Positions 20,819-31,419 of a DNA stretch of 64,000 nt are shown in pieces. The position numbers and the translations under genes are program-made. The notes under the pieces were generated by a model. It was not told where the DNA came from. It did not search any database and saw only the letters and a list, made by a program, of their open reading frames with translations. This DNA is from Mycoplasmataceae bacterium (GTDB lineage Bacteria; Bacillota_I; Bacilli_A; Mycoplasmatales; Mycoplasmoidaceae), in the NCBI GenBank assembly GCA_031260145.1, contig JAIRKL010000004.1, positions 34,531 through 98,530 of the forward strand. The letters are read 5' to 3'. The stretch's first letter is position 1; each line of letters starts with the position of its first letter.

Positions 20819-22246
20819 TTATTTTTCATTATTATCTATAATTTCCCCATTTAAACTAAATCGACTTGCTGATATTATTTTAACATCAACAATATCACCA
20901 ATTTTGCAATTGCCTTTGAAGTTAACAAGTTTTCATTGTTCTGAATAACCACTTTGCATACTTTCGTTATTTTTGCTTTCTCCTTCAACTAATACTTTTA
21001 ATATTTTTCCAACGAATTTCTCATTATTTAATTTACTATAGTATTGAACTAATTCATTAAGCTGTTGAAGTCTTTCTTTTTTTGTTTCCAAAGTTAGTTT
21101 ATCATCAATTGTGGCAGCATATGTACCTTCCTTTTTCGAATAGATAAATGTGTAAGCATTATCATATTTTATTTTTTTATATAATTTCAACGTTTCTTTA
21201 AACTCTTTTTCAGTTTCATTTGGAAAACCAACTATTAAATCAGTAGAAACAACGCAATCTTTAACATTTTTTCTGATATACTTAATTAAGTTTGTATAAT
21301 CTGAAATTTTCATTTCACGATTCATTTTTTTAAGCATTGTTTCACTACCACTTTGGATTGGAAGATGAAATCATGACATTAGATTTTTATATTTTTTGTA
21401 TAAATCAATTGCTTTTTTACTAAAATTTCAGGGATTATTAGAAGTAAATCTAACGCGTTCAATATTAGTTTTGCAAACATCTTCTAAAAGATTGACAAAA
21501 GTATAACCATCATTTTTATCAACGCCATAAGAATTCACATTTTGTCCTAATAAAACAACTTCCTTATATCCTTTTTTTACTAAATCATTAACTTCCTTTA
21601 AAATATCTTCCTTACTTCTACTTCTTAATTTTCCCCTTGTGTAGGGAACAATGCAATAAGTACAAAATTTATCACAACCATATGAAATGTTAACGTATCC
21701 TTTAACTTGACTATCTCGTGTTGAAGGAAGGTCTTCAATCATTTCAGTTTGACTGATATTAACTCTAATTATTTGTTTCTTTTTGTTTAAATATTCTTTA
21801 ATAATTTGAGGTAATTCATATAAATTGAAGGTTCCAAAAACAAAGTTAATATATGGTTTGTTTTGAATTATTTCTATAATTACATTTTCCTCTTGTGCCA
21901 TGCAACCACAAATTCCGAATATAAAATCTTTCTTCTTTGTTAAATTTTTTAAAAATCCCACTTCGCCAAAAACCTTTTTTTCTGCATTTTCACGAACTGC
22001 ACATGTGTTTAGAATAACAATGTTTGCTTTATTAAAATTAGATGTTTCTTTATATCCCATTTCTTCTAATAAACCCTTTATATTTTCTCCATCTCTTACA
22101 TTATTTTGACATCCATAAGTTCTTACATAGTATAACTTTCCTTTTCCAATGGTTTTTAAGTCTTCTTCTAAATAAAAAGTTTTTCGTGGAAAAACTTCTT
22201 TTGTTCTGTTTCTTGCTTTTTTTAAATTTGGTAGAGTATTTTCCAT
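20819..22246 (-). CDS. miaB: tRNA-2-methylthio-N6-isopentenyladenosine synthase (radical SAM)
   Basis: MiaB thiomethylates i6A37 in tRNAs that read UNN codons. The 475-residue protein has the N-terminal UPF0004 domain with cysteines in YGCQNN, NTCAVRENA and GCMAQE. The radical-SAM motif is CX3CX2C in GCDKFCTYCIVPYTRGK. A C-terminal TRAM domain is present. Related MtaB-type enzymes share these motifs; the RSRSKEDI segment and length fit MiaB better. I chose ATG 22246 (MENTLPNLKK) over an upstream TTG. It follows pepD by 24 bases in the same direction. Confidence 0.9.
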
Positions 22247-22270
22247 TTTATTTTTAAGAAGAAAAATCAA

Positions 22271-23686
22271 CTAAATTTTTTTCATTACTTCTTTTAATAA
22301 TTCATATATATATTTAATTGAATCAATTTCAGCATATTCATTTGGAGTATGAACTTCAAAAATATTTGGTCCAATTGAAACTGGTATCATTTTTGGATAT
22401 TTATCAACAATATAACCAAATTCAAGACCAGCATGAATACTCATTATTTTCATTTCCTTATTAAACTTTGTATTAGCAATGTTAACAATAAAATTAGCTA
22501 GAGGGTTATTTAACATTGGAGTTAATCCAGGCAAATAATGTTCTCCAACAGTTGCTTTAACATTGGCGATTTGAGTTAATGCAACAAGCTTGTTAGCTAA
22601 TTTTTTATCAAAATATTTATAGGAACTTCTATTTAATCAAATTAATGTTACCACATTTTCTAAGACAAATATTTTTCCAATGTTAGTTGAACTTGTTGTC
22701 ATATTTTGTTTAAAACTATATGTATTCATACCATTATTTGCAGCTACAATAAAATTAATTAGATTTTTTGTTGAATCATCATCAAAATCATCAAGTTCAT
22801 AGTTATCAATTTCATCTATTGCAAGTTTTAAATTTGGTTCATATTCCTCGTAAGCTTGTTTAAATTGATTAAATATTTCATTTGATTCTTTTTTAAATTC
22901 TTCGATGTCATTTTCGAAACTAATTATTACTTCACAACTTCCAGGTATTGCATTAGCCACCTCTCCAGCTTTAACATTTACAATATTGAATTTGAATTTT
23001 TTATACATTTCAAATAAAATATTAAAAGTTTCAACAATACAATTCGCACGTTTTTCATGAATAGTTGCACCACTGTGACCGCTGATTCCATCATAAATCT
23101 TAAAAATGTATTTTTTGAGACTCATTTTTTTTCTAATCATTGGAATATCAACAATTACATTATTTGAACTTGCGCTACCAATTGTTATTGCTCATTCTTC
23201 TTCGCTATCTAGGTTTATTAGATATTTAGAAGTGAAGAAACCTTCTTGCAACATCGCTGCACCAATTGTTGTTGTTTCTTCTTCAACTGTTAAAAGTAAT
23301 TCAAATTCAAAGTCCTTTGTTTCTTCATCAGTTGCAAATGCAAGTATGTAAGCTACTCCAATTCCATTATCGGCACCCAATGTGGTTTTATTGGCTTTAA
23401 TTATTTTATTATCAATACACTGAATTTCAATCGGGTCTTTTAAGAAGTTATGTTTTGAATCTGGAGTTTTTGAACCAACCATGTCAATGTGTGCTTGATA
23501 AAGAATTCCTGTTTTATTTTTTCCACTTTTTTTGCCATAAATATTACCAACTGAGTCAACATATGTTTCAACACCAACATCTTTTAATTCCCTTAATAAG
23601 TATTCACGAATTTCACCTTCATTTCCACTAGTATGTGGAATATTACAAATTTCCGCAAAATATTTAAGTACTAAATCTTGTTTCAC
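22271..23686 (-). CDS. pepD: aminoacyl-histidine dipeptidase (M20 family)
   Basis: PepD-type zinc dipeptidases release amino acids from imported peptides. The 471-residue product shows AHIDMVG (metal His and Asp), LGADNGIGVA, TVEEETTTIGA (general base and metal ligand) and GHSGATIHEKRAN. The start is GTG at 23686, six bases after a TATAAT box, so a leaderless message is likely. Two TGA codons are Trp. It is divergent from rplW across a 43-base gap that holds both -10 boxes. Confidence 0.88.
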
Positions 23687-23692
23687 AAATTA

Positions 23693-23698
23693 ATTATA
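23693..23698 (-). promoter_or_regulatory. pepD -10 box (leaderless)
   Basis: TATAAT is exactly six bases before the GTG start of pepD. Confidence 0.6.
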
Positions 23699-23715
23699 AT
23701 TGCAGGCATGTTTAA

Positions 23716-23721
23716 TATAAT
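23716..23721 (+). promoter_or_regulatory. rplW -10 box
   Basis: TATAAT is eight bases before the rplW ATG, leaving a leader of about one or two bases. Confidence 0.55.
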
Positions 23722-23729
23722 ATCTATAT

Positions 23730-24539
23730 ATGGATTTTACTAATATCATTATTTCAACATATGCTACTGAAAAAACTCATAAGGCACAAACTAATGATGT
23801 TGCTCCAAAATATTCTTTTATTGTCGCAATGAAAGCATCAAAAGAACAAATACTTTTAGCTTTTCAATCACTTTATGGTGTCAGAGCTACAAATATTTCG
23901 ACACAAATTAGAAAATCTGTTAGAGTTAAAAAAGGAACTGATAAACCAGGTTTCTCACAAGCTTTTAAAATTGCTCATATTTCATTAGAAAAAGGTTTGA
24001 AATTAAATATGACTGAGGAAGAATTAACAAAGTGAGAAGAACAAAGAAAATCAAAAATCCAAACAGCTAAGGAAAAGAATAAAATTAGTCATCCTAAACA
24101 AACTTCGGCAAAAAAAGTTGAGAAAAAAGCTAAGAAAATTGAGAAGAAAAATAAAAAATATGAAGATAAAACAAAGCCTAAAAAAGAACATGAAGTAGAA
24201 TTCTCAAATATTACGAAAAAATTAAGAGTTAAAAAGATTGAAAATGAAGAAGAGAAAATAACTTCTAATCTTGTTAAACAAAAAGAACCTTATATTATTG
24301 TGTCCTCTACTGATAAAGGAAATTTAGTTTTAAAAAGTGGTGAAATAGTTACAAAGAAATATGTTATTAGTGAAATAGATGAAAACGACCAGCCTTTTGC
24401 TCTTAAGACAAAAAATAATCTTTTAATTACTGTTCATCCGAAAGCTGATATTGTTGATTATGTCCGAACAAAGCCGAATAAAGCTTCTCATGATAACCTT
24501 TCAGAATCTGAAGTTGTAAAAGAAGATTCAAAGAAGTAA
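23730..24539 (+). CDS. rplW: ribosomal protein L23 with a long charged C-terminal extension
   Basis: The first ~95 residues are L23, which lines the polypeptide exit tunnel and docks SRP and trigger factor. Evidence is the early STYATEKTHKAQ, the YSFIVAMKAS strand, and VRATNISTQIRKSVRVKKG. L23 is normally about 95-105 residues; this one has 269. The extra ~170 residues comprise a Lys/Glu-rich segment (KKVEKKAKKIEKKNKK) and a C-terminal part with alternating hydrophobic residues that may fold. One TGA is Trp. The gene stands outside the S10 operon, with its own TATAAT, between pepD and a phosphoesterase. Confidence 0.88.
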
Positions 24540-24542
24540 TTT

Positions 24543-25553
24543 ATGAAAATAGAACAACTAATAAAAATTAGTTCTTCTAAATGAGAAAAAAAGCGAATTG
24601 AAGAATGAAATAAAAAATGTAAAGAAGCACTAAACTTGCCTCCTACTTCATATTTATCAAATAAAAAAAGATATATTTCTCTTTTAAAAAAGGTAAAAAA
24701 AGCAGGATTTAATGCTAAATTAACTTCTGCAATCTTGCAACCCGAAAATGAAAATCTTTGACAAGAATATCGTTTTTCTATGTGAAAAAAGAAAATGAGC
24801 GTTTTTCATGGAGGAATCCCAAAGTGGTTTATGGAAAGAAAATACTTTAATAAGTTAAAAGATTATTATAAAAATCCTATTAAGCATGAACTTATAGAAT
24901 GAAAAGATGAAAAAAAAATAAAAATCATTATTATTGGAGATACACATACTTCAACAAAATGAGAAAGTTTATTTAAAAAAGAAAAACCTAATATTACAAT
25001 ACACACCGGGGATTTTATTGAATTTGATTGTTTTGGTTTTAATATTGAAAATGGCAGGAAAAATAAAAGTTTTCAATATTGAATAAATGGAAATCATGAG
25101 GTTGTTAATCAAATATGAAGGATGAATTTAGATGATTCATATTTTTCTCGCATGTTTGAAGAATATAAAGTTTTCAAAATACAAAAAAAAGTTTTTTTGT
25201 TAACTCATTTTTTCGAAGATCCTGCAAGAATTATTAAGACCGTTTCAAAAAGAACTGGAAAATTTTTCGATGTTATAAAATGAGAAAATGATTTGATAAA
25301 AAAATATAAACCGGATTTTATTGTTAGCGGCCATACACATGTGGCGCATATTTTAAAGAAGAAAGAATATACTCTTTTAAATCCTGGTTCAGCAGTAAAG
25401 GAAGCGGTACGAAAAAGTGAAGGTTCTGAAATAAATTATCCTTCTTATATAGTTGGGTATGCACAAAATGGTAATTTTGAGTTTTTATTTTCAAAAGCAA
25501 TAGGATTTAAAAAATCCAAAAAAGTAAAAACTTATAGCAATAATGATGAATAA
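24543..25553 (+). CDS. metallophosphoesterase (YfcE/MJ0936-like)
   Basis: The 336-residue protein carries the calcineurin-like metal-binding series IIIGDTHTS, HTGDFIEF, INGNHE, THFFEDPAR, GHTHVA and LLNPGS. That order matches small phosphodiesterases such as YfcE. An N-terminal ~115-residue basic region rich in TGA-coded Trp precedes the catalytic domain and is unusual for the family. The natural substrate is unknown. It starts three bases after rplW and is probably co-transcribed with it. Confidence 0.75.
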
Positions 25554-25575
25554 AAGATAAATTAATTAACTTATC

Positions 25576-26013
25576 TTAATTATCAATCCCTAATCTTTCT
25601 CTTGCAGTTTTAGCGTTACTTTTTCCTTTAATACTTTTCCCACCATTTGGTTGCGAAACTAAATAAACCGCTTCTTTAGCAATATCTTTTGAAGATTTAA
25701 AACAAAAGATAATGATAAAACTAATAAATAACATAATTGCAACTAAAATTGTAGCACCAAATGCAACTCATCCAGCAATTGTAAATTTGTGATTTTCATC
25801 AGTAATTAAGAATAATTTTTGAAATCAGTCAGGAGATTTACTTTGAAAATCAACATTATTTAAATTCATATTTCCAATTAACATTAAAAGTATGTAAGTA
25901 ATGTATACACTTGTAATAATGATAGTAAACACTACTCATGCTTTTTTTCCAGAATTACCCTTATATAACTTATTAGCTCTACTTTCTCGTTCTGCTTTTG
26001 AAATAAAAGGCAT
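25576..26013 (-). CDS. two-TM membrane protein, hypothetical
   Basis: A 145-residue frame runs from ATG 26013 (MPFISKAERESRANKLYKG) to TAA 25576 once three TGA codons are read as Trp. Two hydrophobic segments are visible (VVFTIIITSVYITYILLML and VAFGATILVAIMLFISFIII). They flank a ~35-residue polar loop and are followed by a basic tail ending ARERLGIDN. I do not recognise the family. It is convergent with the phosphoesterase gene. Confidence 0.6.
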
Positions 26014-26119
26014 ATTATGAATATTATAAAGAAATACTAAAAACTACTGTTTTTGTTTCTAATATTTTTTTTCAGTTTTAATATTGTTCTTTTTAATTTT
26101 TATGCTAATTATGAAAATT

Positions 26120-26145
26120 AGTATGTTATAATTTATTAACATACT
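26120..26145 (+). promoter_or_regulatory. palindrome around the -10 box of the HAD phosphatase gene
   Basis: AGTATGTT and AACATACT form a perfect 8-bp inverted repeat separated by ten bases, with TATAAT at 26127-26132 overlapping the left arm. It is placed like a repressor operator. It could also form a hairpin in the transcript. Confidence 0.45.
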
Positions 26146-26150
26146 ATATT

Positions 26151-26825
26151 GTGAAAAAATTAATTTTTGTTTTTGATGTTGATTCAACAATCATAAAGAT
26201 AGAATCATTAAATAATATTATTTCAAAAAATATTAAAAATGAAGATGAAATAAAAAGATTAAGTGAAATTTCTGCAAAAGCATTGAATGGTGAATATGAT
26301 TATCATAAGGCTTTCTTAGAAAGATTTTATTTAACCAAATTAACAAAGGAAAATTTCATTAATGAAAATAAAATAATTGAAAAAAATTTGATTCATGGGA
26401 TAAAGAGAATTATTAATTTTATTAAAAAACAAAAACATGAAATATTTTTGGTTTCCGGAGGATTTCGTATTAACATTTTACATGTTGCTAAATTGCTTAA
26501 AATAATCCCTTCTAAAATTTTTAGTAATGATTTTTCAATTAATAAAAGTGATAATACTCTTTCTTTAATTGAAAGCTCTTTAATTTATGGAAATGGAAAA
26601 AGTATTATTTGCAAAAAAATTAAAGATATGTTCGAAAATCCAACACTAATAATGATAGGGGATGGAGTGACTGATTTAGAAGTTTACAAAGAAAAAATAG
26701 CAGATGAATTCATTGGAGTAGGATATGTTGTTAGTCGTGAAAAAGTATTAAAAGAATCTAATTATTTTGCGAAAAATATCAATGAACTTAGAGACATTAT
26801 TAAACAAATTATTTTAAAATATTAA
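26151..26825 (+). CDS. HAD-family phosphatase, phosphoserine-phosphatase-like
   Basis: The 224-residue protein has HAD motif I (FVFDVDST, residues ~6-13), motif II (LVSGGFR) and motif IV (MIGDGVTDLE). The layout fits the SerB branch. Mycoplasmas usually lack serine biosynthesis, so another small phosphomonoester may be the substrate. The start is GTG at 26151. An inverted repeat spans its promoter. The ATP-dependent ligase gene follows after 15 bases, with its own TATAAT in between. Confidence 0.72.
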   Translation: MKKLIFVFDVDSTIIKIESLNNIISKNIKNEDEIKRLSEISAKALNGEYDYHKAFLERFYLTKLTKENFINENKIIEKNLIHGIKRIINFIKKQKHEIFLVSGGFRINILHVAKLLKIIPSKIFSNDFSINKSDNTLSLIESSLIYGNGKSIICKKIKDMFENPTLIMIGDGVTDLEVYKEKIADEFIGVGYVVSREKVLKESNYFAKNINELRDIIKQIILKY

Positions 26826-26828
26826 AAA

Positions 26829-26834
26829 TATAAT
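26829..26834 (+). promoter_or_regulatory. DNA ligase gene -10 box (leaderless)
   Basis: TATAAT is exactly six bases before the ATG of the ligase gene. Confidence 0.6.
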
Positions 26835-26840
26835 AGGGTT

Positions 26841-28199
26841 ATGCTTAAAACTCAATTAGAATTTTTAAAAAAAATTGTTTTAGAACTTCAGGCTTCAAAT
26901 TCAGTGATAGACAAAACCATGATTTTACAAAAATATCATGATTTAAATCCTGAATTTTTTGAAAAAATATTTGACTATATATATTCATATGACAAAAAAT
27001 ATTGAATCACAAGTGATAATATTGAAAAAATGAAAAATACTTTTTCAAAGAATAAGTACGCCTTTTCTTTTGAAAATGATTTATTTGAAATCCTTAACCC
27101 ATTAATTAATAGAGATATCACTGGACATAATGCAATTCATTATGTAATTGATTTTATTAATTTCATCGGGAAAGAATACGAAGAAATATTCTTCTTTATA
27201 ATCAATAAAGATATTAAAGCAGGAACAAATGCTGCTTTAATTAATAAGGTTTCGCCAAATTCAGTAAAAGAATTCCATGTGTCATTAGCTCAAAGAAATG
27301 ATGAAGCTCCCAAAGTACACGAAGTAAACTTTAACAATCAATCTTGAATGATTAGCCGAAAACTTGATGGTGTTCGTGTTATTTCTTATCTTAATGGAAC
27401 GCAACCGATATTTTTTAGTAGAACTGGCACAATTTTTACAACACTTGGAAGGTTAAATGATGATGTGATAAATATTTTAAAAAAAGCAAAAGAAAAATTT
27501 AATGATGACTTCGTTCTTGATGGCGAATGTTGTTTAATTGATGAAAATGGCAAAGAAGATTTTAATGAAATTATGAAACAAATTACAAGAAAAAATTTTA
27601 CTATTATCAAACCAGTTTATATCCTTTTTGATTTAATAAGTAAAAAAGAATTTGATTCAAGAAAAGGAGAAACTATTTTCAAAGAAAGAATGAAAAAATT
27701 GGAAGAACTTGAAATTGAAAAAAAATGCAATTTTATTAAACTTGTTGAACATAAAAATGCAATAAATGAAATAGACTATAAGGAATGAGTTGAAAAAAGC
27801 CAAACATCTCAATGAGAAGGGTTGATGTTGAGAGATGAAAACTCAATATATACCGGAAAAAGGAGTTTTGACTTGCAAAAAATCAAAGCTTTTTATGATG
27901 CTGAATATGAGGTTATTGGAATTGAAATAGGTAATAAAAAAATGCTTGATATTAGTGGAGTTATGCAAAACACTGAGTGCGTAAAAAGCTTAATAATTGA
28001 ACATAAAAATACACACACTAATGTCGGAAGTGGTTTAAGTGATGAACAGCGTGTTGTCTGATTCAAAAATCCAGAATTAATAATGAATAAAATCATCACC
28101 GTTCAATACTTTTCAGAATCTATAGATAGTAAAACAAATAAACCAAGTTTGCGCTTCCCAACTTTAAAATTTGTTCATGGTGAAAAAAGAGAAGTTTAA
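26841..28199 (+). CDS. ATP-dependent DNA ligase
   Basis: The 452-residue product has the nucleotidyltransferase motif I SRKLDGVRV, with the adenylated Lys near residue 174. Motif III-like LDGECC, motif IV WEGLMLRD and an OB-fold C terminus also show. Mollicutes normally replicate with the NAD-dependent ligase LigA, so a phage-type ATP ligase suggests acquisition or a repair role. The N-terminal ~165 residues look like the DNA-binding domain. No Ku or polymerase partner is adjacent. Several TGA codons are Trp. Confidence 0.85.
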
Positions 28200-28231
28200 T
28201 AAATAAAACAACTTTTCTCTTTATTTTTTTT
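28185..28231 (+). terminator. terminator after the ligase gene
   Basis: AAAGAGAAGTT at the end of the gene pairs with AACTTTTCTCTTT (28210-28222), with a two-base bulge. A T8 run follows after an A. Confidence 0.55.
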
Positions 28232-28320
28232 CTTAAAAATAGTTTAATCATTTTATTGTAAAATAGATGAATCATCTTTTACATATTTTCTGTATGTACT
28301 TACTGGAAAATTTGATAAAA

Positions 28321-28704
28321 TTATTCTATTTTTAAGTTATTTAAAATAATAACTTTATCTAATTTTTCTCCTTGTATTTTCTGAACTTGTTCAATATTAG
28401 TAATTTTCTCTCCTTGAAGTTTTTGTACCTCTTTTATTTCTTTAATTTCTTCTCCTTGGATATCAAGTTTTGAATCAATCTTCTCTAATCTTTTTAAAAT
28501 CTCACCAATAATATCTGGTTTTGGTGTTCTTCCAGAATATGAAAACTTGCTCATTACTATCTCATCTCCTTCTTTTATATATTTATTAGTGGATTCGTTA
28601 ACATAATAATTCTCTTTCTTACCCATCTTTTTAATTATAGACTCGAGTTTTTTTGAATTTTCTGGTTTATTAGTGTTATTTACTTGATTATTATTGAATA
28701 TCAT
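28321..28704 (-). CDS. coiled-coil repeat protein, copy 1 (DUF16-like)
   Basis: A 127-residue protein with an Asn-rich N terminus (MIFNNNQVNNTNKPENS). A block identical to the copy at 59639 follows (NESTNKYIKEGDEIVM, SKFSYSGRTPKPDIIGEIL), then a heptad-type coiled coil with near-repeats EVQKLQGEK and EQVQKIQGEK. The architecture recalls M. pneumoniae DUF16 proteins, but I cannot confirm that. A GGATG ribosome-binding-like sequence precedes ATG 28704. About 140 bases upstream are also shared with the second copy. Confidence 0.65.
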   Translation of the reverse strand: MIFNNNQVNNTNKPENSKKLESIIKKMGKKENYYVNESTNKYIKEGDEIVMSKFSYSGRTPKPDIIGEILKRLEKIDSKLDIQGEEIKEIKEVQKLQGEKITNIEQVQKIQGEKLDKVIILNNLKIE

Positions 28705-28842
28705 ACATCCTTTATATTGTAAAAATAAATGAAAAAGTAAACTTTTAAGATTAACATGAAAAATTATTTTTAAAATAGCACATTTATTTAGTAAATATTT
28801 AAAAGATTTAATTTTCATTTTTTAGAGATAAAAGTTATCCCA
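28321..28842 (-). repeat. dispersed repeat, copy 1 (gene plus upstream region)
   Basis: The coding segment and upstream sequence (ACATCCTTTATATTG, AAATAGCACATTTATTTAG) match 59639-60160 in the same orientation. They diverge mainly in the coiled-coil repeat region and in a short stretch of the leader. Confidence 0.8.
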
Positions 28843-28882
28843 TTTTTTGTGATTAATCCAAAAAAAATCTATATTTGTAAAA

Positions 28883-28888
28883 TATAAT
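28883..28888 (+). promoter_or_regulatory. -10 box of the membrane protein gene (leaderless)
   Basis: TATAAT is exactly six bases before GTG 28895, supporting GTG rather than the preceding TTG as the start. Confidence 0.55.
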
Positions 28889-28894
28889 TTATTG

Positions 28895-30136
28895 GTGGAA
28901 AAAGTTATCATCTTAAAAAACAAAAGTTTTAAAATAACTAATAAATTTTTCGCTTATTTATTATTACTTTCGGTTCTCACCGGTGTTGTTTTACAAATTT
29001 TTGGTGAATATCATTTTGGACTTTCTGAGAATGATGTTTGTACAAATGAATGACAAAGATTTTGTAAAATTGTACTTCGAGATTATTTATTTTTTTATAC
29101 CAATCAGTCCAATATATTATTAGGTATATATGCTTTAATGACAATTTTTAATTACAAAAAACAATCAATTATGGGAATTATTTCATTAGGAAATATGTCT
29201 ATTGTTTGTATGTTTTTTTGAATTGGATATGGAATTATTAATTTTGATTTTAATTGGAATATTTTCATAAATATTGCTTCTATATTGAATCATGGCATTA
29301 ATATTTTATTGGGTATTGTTGTTTTTATACTTTATTGTGTATATATAAGGAGAGATGACACATATAAATATCAGGACGTTCTTAAATATTTTTTAATTGT
29401 TCCTTTTTTCTTTGTTTGTTGTGATATAATAATGAATTTTTCACCTTTTTTCTCTAAAGATGGTTCAACTGGTTATTCTCCATATGGTTTTGCCAGTGCT
29501 ATTAACCCTAATATTAAAGATGGGGATGTTTGACACATTATTTTTATTCCTTTCTTTTTCTTGGCTGCATTAGTTTTTTGCTCATTTTTTTATTTTTTAA
29601 ATAATTTAAAATTTTTTAAAAACATTAATAAATTTGATGAGGAAGAGTTTGCTGTTGAAAGGAAAATCAATTCTTTTTCATCTCTTCTTATAATTATTCT
29701 TTCAATTATTAGTTATATCCTTCTTCTTTTCGCTCAAATTTATATTGATAAAGAACAGTTTACTCATAAAACTGGATTGACTGGATGAATTTACGGAATG
29801 CTTCTTTCAATGTTCTTTTTCATTTTTTTTATTGTTTTATACAATTCTGTGAAATACTATAAATTTAAGAATAAATTTATTCTAATTAAATTGTTTTCTT
29901 CTATATCGCTTTATTATTTATTATTCATATTTTTAATATATTTTATTCTTATTCTATCCTATTTTAATATCTTTAATATTGATGCTTATTTTAACCCCTA
30001 CATGACAATTGTTGTTTTTGGAAATTTATATATTGTACTTGCTCTATCGAATTTCTTTATTTGATTTTATTCCGGATTAAAGGTGAGAATAATTGAAGAA
30101 AATTATGAAAAAAATAAAGTTGAAAAAATTAAATAA
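28895..30136 (+). CDS. polytopic membrane protein (Pr6Pr/MAGa3780-like)
   Basis: A 413-residue very hydrophobic protein with about eight to ten membrane segments. FYTNQSNILLGIYAL in the second segment resembles the FTxQSN motif of Pr6Pr-type membrane proteins and of a conserved mycoplasma family. The assignment rests on that motif and overall topology, so it is tentative. Start GTG 28895 is set by the TATAAT six bases upstream. Four TGA codons are Trp. It is convergent with nrdG. Confidence 0.55.
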
Positions 30137-30155
30137 CCAAAACTATTTTAATAGA

Positions 30156-30692
30156 TTAAATTTTTTTCAAAACTACAATTTTCTTGGTAATTAAAGATTT
30201 TTTAACATCAATAATTCTTTGATTTTTTGAACCTCGAAGAGGATATTTTTCTCTTTCATCATCATTGACTTTTAATTCTTCTTCATATTTGCCATCAACC
30301 AGGATATCTATGTTATTAATTAAAAGTTCAATATTCTTATCCATTTTACAAAGTTTTCGCAATTGTTCGAATGTAAAACCAGTTCAACTTCAAACATTTA
30401 AATTTAATGAATGAGCATATATTGCAAGTTGGGAAAATGCAAAAGGTTGAAAAAAAGGATCACCACCACTTAATGTTATTCCGTCAATGAGTACAGAATT
30501 ATTTAAAATTCTTTTTTTCACTTCTTTAATAGAATATTCTTTCCCTTTGTTAAAGTCTCATGTTTCAGGATTAAAACAATTTTTGCAATGGTGCTTGCAA
30601 CCTTGTGCAAATATTACCATTCTTAACCCTGGACCGTTCGAATCAGCATCATTATCATAGATTTGTGCTAACCTCAATGAAGAAGTATTCAT
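30156..30692 (-). CDS. nrdG: anaerobic ribonucleotide reductase activating protein (radical SAM)
   Basis: NrdG uses SAM and a 4Fe-4S cluster to install the glycyl radical on NrdD. The 178-residue protein has the signature cluster motif in FAQGCKHHCKNCFNPETWDF, and TLSGGDPFFQP after it. This is the NrdG form of CX3CX2C, with the diagnostic CFNPETW. Three TGA codons are Trp. It is the last gene of the rpsF-ssb-rpsR unit, two bases after the rpsR stop. Its partner nrdD lies about 19 kb away. Confidence 0.9.
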
Positions 30693-30694
30693 AA

Positions 30695-30958
30695 TTACTT
30701 ACGAAAATCTGTATCATAAACTATGAATGGTAATAAAGCAAGTATACGAGCTTTTTTGATAGCATTTGAAACCATTCTTTGATGTTTAGCACATAGTCCA
30801 CTTATTCTTCTTGGCTTAATCTTACCATTAGGCATTAGAAATCTTTTTAATAAATCAACTGATTTATGATCAATATTTAATTTTCCACTTAAACACATGT
30901 AACATTTGGTAGAATATTGTGGTTTATTCATTGTTGATTTGCCCTTTGTTATTGCCAT
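30695..30958 (-). CDS. rpsR: ribosomal protein S18
   Basis: S18 (87 residues) binds S6 on the small subunit. The conserved core [25 protein letters not shown] is intact. CYMC and CAKH cysteines and histidine suggest a zinc-binding form of S18. It is third in the rpsF-ssb-rpsR-nrdG unit, 29 bases after ssb. Confidence 0.95.
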   Translation of the reverse strand: MAITKGKSTMNKPQYSTKCYMCLSGKLNIDHKSVDLLKRFLMPNGKIKPRRISGLCAKHQRMVSNAIKKARILALLPFIVYDTDFRK

Positions 30959-30987
30959 AAAATAATTATATATTATAGTTATAACTA

Positions 30988-31419
30988 TTAATTTTTATTC
31001 TCCTCATCTAAAAAAGATAATTCTTCATCTTCTTCGTTGCTTTTAATGGGAGAACTTTTTTTAAGTTCGCTAAAAGCATTTTCTAAAATTGGATTATTTT
31101 GACTTTGTTCATTTTTTGAACTACTTAAGGAATTAACACTATCTGCAACTATTTCGGTAATAAAAACAGTTTTTCCATCTTTATCTACATAACTTCTTTT
31201 AGTTAATCTTCCGTCAACTGCAACATAATCAGCTTTTTTTATATATTTAGCGACAAAATTGGCAGGATTATTGAAAACTGTGACAGGAAAAAAATAAGAT
31301 TTTTCTTTGTTCATATTATCTCTTGAAGCAATAGTAAAACTAACTATATTAGAACCATTTGCTGAAATTTTTACAATTGGATCAGCTGTTAATCTTCCAA
31401 TAACAAGAACCTTATTCAT
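30988..31419 (-). CDS. ssb: single-stranded DNA-binding protein
   Basis: The 143-residue SSB has the OB fold start [17 protein letters not shown] and SFTIASRD. The acidic tail ends [15 protein letters not shown] rather than the canonical DDDIPF, though aromatic and acidic character is kept. Start ATG 31419 lies inside the end of rpsF (8-base overlap), so translation is coupled. Confidence 0.92.
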   Translation of the reverse strand: MNKVLVIGRLTADPIVKISANGSNIVSFTIASRDNMNKEKSYFFPVTVFNNPANFVAKYIKKADYVAVDGRLTKRSYVDKDGKTVFITEIVADSVNSLSSSKNEQSQNNPILENAFSELKKSSPIKSNEEDEELSFLDEENKN

